Positions 59,021 to 64,000 of a stretch of DNA of 64,000 nucleotides are shown in pieces (positions within the stretch are counted from its first letter, which is position 1; the number at the start of each line of letters is the position of its first letter). Origin of the DNA: Geotalea toluenoxydans JCM 15764 (GTDB lineage: Bacteria; Desulfobacterota; Desulfuromonadia; Geobacterales; Geobacteraceae); NCBI RefSeq assembly GCF_001311985.1, contig NZ_BBCJ01000016.1:53851-117850 (forward strand), written 5' to 3'. The translations under genes were made by a program, and so were the position numbers. The notes under the pieces are model-generated. The model was not told where the DNA came from, ran no database searches, and saw only the letters and a program-made list of their open reading frames with translations.

Positions 59021-62000
59021 ATGGACAAGTGTAAGTATATTCTGGGGCTGGACATTGGGACAAACTCAATAGGTTGGGCACTATTAAAGGCTGAAAAACA
59101 AGGAGTGAGGCTGGTGCCGGTTGGGATTGAGCGCGCTGGCGTTCGAATATTCGAAGCAGGGGTTGCAGGGAGCATTGAGCAAGGGCGGACAGAATCACAT
59201 GCACAGTCAAGGCGTGAGGCACGTATGCTGCGACGCGGAGTCTTTCGCGATGGTCAACGGCTCAGGCGTGCATTCCGCCTGCTTCAGAAGGCGAAACTGT
59301 TGCCCGGCGATCCGAATTGTCCTTCCGAGCGGGATCGAATAATCAAGAAACTTGATGCCGAATTGCGCGAGAAGTGGGAACCAAAGCTCATAGACGAAGA
59401 GATGGATACGGCGCTGGTCAAAGTTGCTGTGCACCATAATCTACCGTATTTTCTCCGGGCGCGGGGGCTGGATGAAAAACTTGAACCATACGAAATTGGC
59501 CGTGCTTCTATCAGCTTGCCCAGCGGCGTGGGTTCAAGAGCGCTAGAAAGAATATCAAAGGAAAAGATGACGGTGAAAATGATCCGAATACGATAGAAAA
59601 GGCAGCCAAAGGATTGCAGGAGGAGATGACCAAGGTGAATGCCCGCACCATGGGCGAGTACTTTGCTAGATACAATCCTTTTGATGATTCAGGCCAGAAA
59701 ATCAGGAGTCTCTACACCTTGCGCGCCATGTACGAGCAGGAATTTGAATTGCTTTGGGTGGCACAGGCAAAGCATTACCCGGATATCCTTACCCATTCGT
59801 TTCGACAAACCCTGCTTTACGATTCTTATGGTGTTTTCTGGCAACGCCCCCTCAAGTCCCAGGACCATCTTGTCGGCGACTGCACCTTGGAGGCAGGAGA
59901 AAAGCGAGCTCCCTGGGTATTGCTGGATGCCCAGCGGTTCCGTTACCTGCAGAAGCTGAACGACACCAAAGTTATTCCACCTGATGGCGGCACACCGCAT
60001 GCGCTTTCGCCAGAGCAACATGCGCTTCTAGCTGCAGAGCTGGATCGGGAAGCGGCTTTGACCATGACCAGGGCCAAGGAACTGCTCGGACTGTCCAACC
60101 GCTACCGGTTCAATATGGGTGAAGGGGGTGAAACTCGTTTCGTCGGCAACCGGACAGCAGCGAGGTTTAGTGAAATTTTGGGCGACCGCTGGCCGCAGTT
60201 ACCTTCCGACCAGCAGGCACGTTTGGTTGCTGATTATCTGAAATCTAAAGATTTGCCAAGTCCCATGCAACGGTCGATTACTGAACATGGCCTAGATGAT
60301 AAAACAGCGAAGAAGCTGGCTGCAATCAAGCTGGAGCTGGGTTATTGTAATTTTTCACGCAAGGCACTGAAGAAACTGTTGCCGCATCTGCGGGAAGGTT
60401 TCAATCTTCACGATTCGATTGTAAATGCCTGCTACGAAAGGCCGCGACCAGCGCCGCTCGATCTGCTGCCGCCTCTCATGGACAACGAAAAAATTACTTA
60501 CCCGCCGCTCTTGCAGGCATATGGCGCGCTCCGCAAAGACATCCGCAACCCGGTTGTACAGCGGGCATTGACGGAGCTTCGCAAGGTGATCAACGCCATT
60601 GTCAGACGCTACGGAAAACCGTCAGTTGTGCGGATCGAACTCGCGAGAGACATGAAAAAGAACGACGAACAGCGGCGTGAAATCTGGAAGCGCAACCGGG
60701 AGCAGGAATCGCGTCGCGACAAGGCGGCCGCCGAACTGCTGAAGGAGTGTAACATTGCCAACCCGACCCGGAGCGACATTGAAAAAGTGCTGCTATGGCA
60801 GGAGTGTGGGGGGGCGACGGCGCTTTGCCCGTACACAGGCAAGCCGATGACGCTTACCGAGCTGTTCGGCACGCACCCCAAGTTCGACATTGAGCATATC
60901 ATTCCGTTCAGCATCAGCCTTGACGACTCGTTCCTTAACAAGACCCTCTGCGACGCTGACTATAACCGTCGTGTCAAGGCAAACAAAATTCCGTTCCAGC
61001 TGCCGAGCGTTGACGAAATGATTGCCCGTATTGAACGCTGGCCGAAGAGTGATACCCGCGAGTTGAAACTTGAACGGTTCAAGATGGAAGATACGGCCGA
61101 CATTGAAGGTTTCATCAATTCCCAGTTGAACGACACCCGCTACGCCAGCCGTCTGGCAATGGATTACGTCAGCATGCTCTACGGTGGCAAGGTGGATGCT
61201 ACCGGGCGAACCTGCGTGCAGGTGGGCAAGGGGCAGATAACCCACCACATCCGCAATGTCTGGCGTCTCAACACAATCCTGAATGATGGCGGACAGAAGA
61301 GCCGCGACGATCACCGCCACCACGCAGTTGACGCTGTCGCTATCGCCCTTACCGAACCGAAGACCATCAAGAACCTGAGTGACATTGCCAAACGGGCCAA
61401 GGATCGAGGTGAACGCTGGTTTGGCCGGGAAAAGCCGCTTTTTCCGTGGCAGAGTTTCATGCATGATGTTGTTGCGTCGATTCATGGTATGACCGTCTCA
61501 CATCGGGTATCTCACAAGGTGAATACGGCCTTTCACGAACAGACCATCTACAGCCGGCAAAAGGATCATGACGGGAAGAAGTGCGTCCATATCCGTCGGA
61601 CGCTTGGCGGCAACCTGCGGAAGTCAGATTTGCTCAATATCGTGGATGATCGAATCCGGCAAATCGTGTTTGAGAAGATTCGATCGCTGGGTCATAATCC
61701 TGATAAGATCGACGATGCAAAGCTGCAAAAGATGTTCGGAACTTCTGAAACGCTACCTGTGCTTCAGAGCAAGGATGGCCGCAGCATTCCGGTAAAGAAG
61801 GTTCGGGTCCGCAAAACAGAGTCAATCATTACCGTTGGCAACAATGGGCGAGAGAGAAACGTGTCACCCGGCTCGAACAGTCACATTGAGGTGTTCGAGG
61901 TAACTGATAAGAAGGGCAAGGTCAAATGGGACGGGTGGACGGTGAACAGCTTTGAGGCGTTGCAGCGTCAGAAGAGCAAACAACCGGTGGTGAACCGGAT

Positions 62001-62280
62001 CGGCAAGGATGAAACCTGGAAATTCAAGATGTCGTTGGCAGGTGGAGACATTATCGAACTGAAGTCTGACGAGAACAAGCGGGATCTTTATGTGGTGAAA
62101 GTGGTTACAGTCACTCGGGTTGGCGGGAAAGAATATGCAAGGATTCAATACTCTGCCATCAACGATGCTTCAAAGAACCCCAAAAATGAATCTAGTCTTC
62201 TTAATCCACTTTATAACGAGCTACAATGCCGAAAGGTATTCATAACTCCCCTCGGTGACATTCATTGCGCTAATGACTGA
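59021..62280 (+). CDS. cas9: Cas9 endonuclease, type II-C, one frameshift
   Basis: An RNA-guided DNA nuclease of about 1086 residues, the size of type II-C Cas9. RuvC-I is LGLDIGTNSIGWAL (Asp11). The Arg-rich bridge helix spans about 55-90 (ESHAQSRREARMLRRG). RuvC-II is VVRIELARDMKK (Glu near 539); HNH is FDIEHIIPFS with LDDSFLNKTLC (His near 626); RuvC-III is HHAVDAVAIAL (His 768, Asp 771). All catalytic residues are present. Start 59021 follows AGGAGG by 5 bp. The frame breaks near 59506; one T restores FYQLAQRRGFKSARKN, the family's normal sequence. It is first in a cas9-cas1-cas2 operon; no csn2 or cas4 follows. Confidence 0.95.
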
Positions 62281-63172
62281 CGACAAGATCATTGATATTG
62301 CGGATTCAGTTGTCAGTCTCAATGTCCGTCTTGCCAATCTGGTCATAGACTGTGGCGATGAAATCGGTAAGACCATGGTGCCGCTTAACGAAGTGGCGGC
62401 GCTGGTTTTGTCTAATCCCCATGTCATAATGACCAATGCCGCTATTGCCGGGATTGCAGCGAGCGGAGGGATCGTTGTTGTGACAGACAGCAAATTTCAG
62501 CCTGCCGGAATGCTGCTGCCGCTGGATTCCCATTATACCCAGGGTGAGCGGTTTCGTATGCAGGCAGCGGTTGCACTGCCGGTGCAAAAGCGCATCTGGC
62601 AGCAGATTGTCCGGTCAAAGATTCAGGCTCAGGCGGCGGTGCTCAAGCGGCTGACAAATCACGACGGTGGCCTGCCCCATCTCTCGTCGCGCGTGACATC
62701 CGGCGATACGGGTAACCATGAAGCCCAGGCAGCGCAGCGCTATTGGCCGGCCGTTTTCAATAATCCTCATTTTCGGCGCAATCGAGAAGCGCCGGATCAG
62801 AACAGACTGCTTAACTACGGCTATGCCATTTTGCGGGCATTGACGGCCCGTACCATCTGTGGCGTTGGGCTGCATCCCACTTTAGGGGTGCATCACCATA
62901 ATCGCTATGATCCATTCGCTCTTGCCAGCGATCTTATGGAACCGTTCCGGCCTCTGGTTGATGAAGCAGTGGCGAGGATCGTTTTTGAGCAAGGGGATGG
63001 GGTGCCTTTGGGAAAGGATGTGAAGAAATCGCTTATTTCCGGCATCACCGGTTTGATAGAGGTGGATGGCGAAACAAGGACGATCTTCAGTATCCTGGCA
63101 AAATCTGCGTCGTCACTGGTAGCGGTATATAGCGGAGAAAAGAAAAAGCTTTTCTGCCGGAGTGGTAAATGA
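62273..63172 (+). CDS. cas1: Cas1 integrase (type II)
   Basis: A 299-residue adaptation integrase that with Cas2 adds new spacers. I start at the ATG at 62273, overlapping the cas9 stop by 8 bp, because MTDDKIIDIADSVVSLNVRL fits the family's opening strand. The earlier GTG at 62255 only extends it. Metal-ligand positions fit Glu in GNHEAQAAQRYW, His in GVGLHPTLGVHH and Glu/Asp in ASDLMEPFRPLVDE. Intact. Length and sequence match type II Cas1. It ends overlapping cas2. Confidence 0.95.
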   Translation: MTDDKIIDIADSVVSLNVRLANLVIDCGDEIGKTMVPLNEVAALVLSNPHVIMTNAAIAGIAASGGIVVVTDSKFQPAGMLLPLDSHYTQGERFRMQAAVALPVQKRIWQQIVRSKIQAQAAVLKRLTNHDGGLPHLSSRVTSGDTGNHEAQAAQRYWPAVFNNPHFRRNREAPDQNRLLNYGYAILRALTARTICGVGLHPTLGVHHHNRYDPFALASDLMEPFRPLVDEAVARIVFEQGDGVPLGKDVKKSLISGITGLIEVDGETRTIFSILAKSASSLVAVYSGEKKKLFCRSGK

Positions 63173-63519
63173 TGGCGCGACGTTATAATCGCGAAGTCTC
63201 GGGGTATGAATCCATGTGGCTTATGGCTATGTTCGATCTGCCGGTATTGACAAAAGCGGAACGGCGGGCTGCTGCACAGTTTCGCAAGATGCTCATCAAA
63301 CGCGGCTTTATGATGCTCCAACTTTCGGTCTATGCCAGATTTTGCAATAGTGAGGAAGCAAGCGGCATTCACCGAAAGTATGTGAGCCTTGCACTACCGC
63401 CCAAGGGCGAGGTGAGACTAATATCCATTACTGATCGACAGTTTGCAAAAATGGAGGTCTACTTTGGGAAAAAACGACGTGAGCCGGAACCAGAGCCGGA
63501 ACAAATTCTTCTGTTTTGA
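63169..63519 (+). CDS. cas2: Cas2 (type II)
   Basis: A 116-residue ferredoxin-like partner of Cas1. The first strand MWLMAMFDLPVLTKAERR has the conserved Asp, followed by FRKMLIKRGFMMLQLSVYAR. The start overlaps the cas1 stop by 4 bp (ATGATGG). The C-terminus has a Pro/Glu-rich tail (REPEPEPEQILLF). It is the last cas gene; the array starts 53 bp later. Confidence 0.95.
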   Translation: MMARRYNREVSGYESMWLMAMFDLPVLTKAERRAAAQFRKMLIKRGFMMLQLSVYARFCNSEEASGIHRKYVSLALPPKGEVRLISITDRQFAKMEVYFGKKRREPEPEPEQILLF

Positions 63520-63572
63520 CCGGCTTGAAAAGTTTAGACCTCCCGAACTTTCAGCTAGTTACGAGAGGCCTG

Positions 63573-64000
63573 AGTGTACTTAGGAAACGGTTCTTCTTCA
63601 ACAACAACGCGAAGCGGCAGCGGCGAGCCTTTCAGGGAGTGTACTTAGGAAACGGTTCTTCTTCAACAACAACATACCGTCTGCATCATAGGTGATAGCC
63701 CGCAGTGTACTTAGGAAACGGTTCTTCTTCAACAACAACGAAGGTTCAGCGTGAGAACCAGCCGGAAGAAGTGTACTTAGGAAACGGTTCTTCTTCAACA
63801 ACAACTTATTCCCTCACCCTGGCCCTCTCCCACAGAGTGTACTTAGGAAACGGTTCTTCTTCAACAACAACGGAGGGAAACAGCCTCCGCGCCTCTTGTG
63901 CAGTGTACTTAGGAAACGGTTCTTCTTCAACAACAACTCGTATTTGCAGCAGCAGCAGCAGCAGAGTGTACTTAGGAAACGGTTCTTCTTCAACAACAAC
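63573..64000 (-). CRISPR. CRISPR array, seven 36-bp repeats seen, continues past the window
   Basis: Seven identical repeats start at 63573, 63638, 63704, 63770, 63836, 63902 and 63965. In crRNA sense (minus strand) the repeat starts GTTGTTGTTGAAGAAG and ends CCTAAGTACACT. Spacers 1 to 6 are 29, 30, 30, 30, 30 and 27 bp. The sense is fixed by the tracrRNA, which pairs with the minus-strand reading, so crRNAs run towards cas2 and the leader should lie beyond 64000. Spacer 4 resembles a common dispersed proteobacterial repeat; spacer 6 is mostly a CAG microsatellite. Confidence 0.97.

Noticed and set aside
58997..59596. A natural split Cas9 with two subunits
   Set aside because: The break lies inside a conserved motif that one T restores, and the second piece has no start codon of its own.
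63598..63999. Two minus-strand ORFs encoding repeated MLLKKNRFLSTL units
   Set aside because: They are read-through of the CRISPR repeats and spacers; the 66-bp period is the repeat-spacer unit.

Overview
The window looks like a chromosomal segment of a Geobacter/Geotalea-type deltaproteobacterium. The reasons are the style and mix of genes rather than a marker gene: many CxxCH c-type cytochromes (including a diheme lipoprotein overlapping pyruvate kinase), a ResB/CcsA haem-attachment pair, rubrerythrin-like proteins, PEGA lipoproteins, a very large share of PAS/histidine-kinase and CheB-CheR proteins, and a likely selenoprotein. No rRNA or tRNA gene was seen.

One technical point governs the whole annotation. 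About 30 conserved genes are split into two or three overlapping frames. Wherever I rebuilt a junction (prfC twice, uvrA, RNase J, FtsK, GH15, PBP1A, Cas9 and others), restoring one base, usually in a short homopolymer, restored the family's expected sequence; the MATE gene seems to need two. This is best read as uncorrected deletion errors in the assembly. I therefore annotate whole reconstructed genes and mention the breaks.

Layout. 1-11 kb: housekeeping genes (lytic transglycosylase, ferritin-like/cytochrome pair, tcdA, tatD, prfC, an operon of diheme cytochrome, pyk and flavin oxidoreductase, HU, PBP1A). 11.4-14.7 kb: an envelope cluster of a TraF/FadL-like outer-membrane protein, two PEGA lipoproteins and a DUF3187 protein. 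14.7-34.7 kb: uvrA-eamA, cold-shock protein, phosphohexomutase, cyclophilin, a PhnD-like lipoprotein with a hybrid kinase, resB-ccsA-def-gcvR, a REP cluster with its IS200-like RAYT, ftsK, RNase J, plsC and ssb. 35-50.5 kb: a signalling island (HD-GYP, KaiC-like ATPase, two-domain kinase, CheB-CheR-PAS, three further kinases) that also holds a MITE-like repeat, a rubrerythrin, a DUF4112 protein and a cytochrome-lectin lipoprotein. 50.7-58.5 kb: Nudix, a secreted Gly-rich repeat protein, GH15, GNAT, M20 peptidase, an AhpD-like CxxU selenoprotein with its SECIS hairpin, and MATE.

58.7-64.0 kb: a compact type II-C CRISPR-Cas locus: tracrRNA (minus strand), cas9, cas1, cas2 and at least seven 36-bp repeats running off the window. 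The tracrRNA promoter lies across the cas9 ribosome-binding site and fires away from cas9. Any cas9 mRNA started further upstream would therefore carry a leader antisense to the whole tracrRNA, including 20 nt identical to the crRNA repeat. The array is read on the minus strand, towards the cas genes, and each repeat holds a weak promoter-like pair with 17-bp spacing. This locus, with its possible built-in autoregulation, and the CxxU selenoprotein are the most interesting parts of the window.
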